The notes below the pieces were generated by a model, which searched no databases, was not told the DNA's origin, and saw nothing but the letters and a program-made list of their open reading frames with translations. The translations under genes were made by a program, and so were the position numbers. From Magnetococcales bacterium (GTDB taxonomy: Bacteria > Pseudomonadota > Magnetococcia > Magnetococcales > DC0425bin3), in assembly GCA_015229045.1 (NCBI GenBank), contig JADGCJ010000007.1, positions 4,274 through 68,273 on the forward strand: a DNA stretch of 64,000 nt. Direction: 5' to 3'. Positions 63,915 through 64,000 of this stretch are shown here, piece after piece; the stretch's first letter is position 1, and each line of letters begins with the position of its first letter.

Positions 63915-64000
<86 letters not shown>

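Overview
The window comes from a Gram-negative, flagellated proteobacterium with moderately GC-rich DNA. It carries P/L-ring flagellar genes, a lipoprotein-sorting (Lol) ABC transporter, LPS-type sugar enzymes, a long single-strand isc operon with HscA/HscB, PII/AmtB and the thiosulfohydrolase SoxB. Flagella, sulfur oxidation, many two-component proteins and this isc layout recall Magnetococcia-like or early-branching alphaproteobacterial relatives. That placement is an inference; no rRNA or tRNA gene is visible to confirm it.

Layout. 1-3071: end of a flagellar operon (flgH', flgI, flgJ, flgM, flgN, csrA) closed by a strong terminator. 3.1-8.7 kb: cell-envelope carbohydrate genes (radical SAM/SPASM, acyltransferase 3, GT9, methyltransferase, SGNH esterase). 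8.8-9.8 kb: an Rpn-type PD-(D/E)XK nuclease. 9.9-17.5 kb (minus): cysE-iscR-nifS-like-iscS-iscU-iscA-hscB-hscA-fdx-iscX. 17.5-22.3 kb: a cassette of three exported proteins (TPR/secretin-like lipoprotein, pentapeptide-repeat lipoprotein, solute-binding protein) bracketed by two inverted copies of a ~125-bp MITE-like element. 22.4-24.6 kb: a MscS channel with a cyclic-nucleotide domain and a stand-alone cyclic-nucleotide-domain protein. 24.7-30.7 kb (minus): carbonic anhydrase, SulP transporter with a sigma-54 promoter, and an NtrB/NtrC-like pair. 30.7-35.2 kb: exported PIMT, membrane spermidine-synthase-like protein, exported esterase. 35.4-40.1 kb: hybrid kinase and HD-GYP response regulator. 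40-46 kb: EamA transporter, dnaE, accA, peroxiredoxin. 46.6-49.2 kb: TAXI-like binding protein and soxB. 49.2-50.7 kb: moaC-moaA. 51-53 kb: glnK-amtB with sigma-54 promoter and terminator. 53.2-63 kb (minus): prfB (programmed frameshift)-lysS-lolC-lolD-site-2 protease, then an AAA ATPase/PIN pair, trpS, a pseudouridine synthase and an EndoIII-like glycosylase. The right edge holds a phage-type repressor, a divergent promoter and a hexanucleotide repeat.

Two interspersed repeat families stand out. Family A (about 95-130 bp, with hairpins such as GGGGCGAAGCCCC and ends TTGAAAGA/TCTTTCAT) occurs at five loci, four of them directly after the 3' end of a gene in that gene's orientation. Family B has ~20-bp terminal inverted repeats (core CCAATTCCAGATCAAG), two full inverted copies around the 17.7-22.1 kb cassette and a solitary end at 35.4 kb. 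The most interesting functional candidates are the AAA-PIN module sitting between housekeeping genes, the sigma-54-controlled SulP circuit, and the repeat-flanked envelope cassette.
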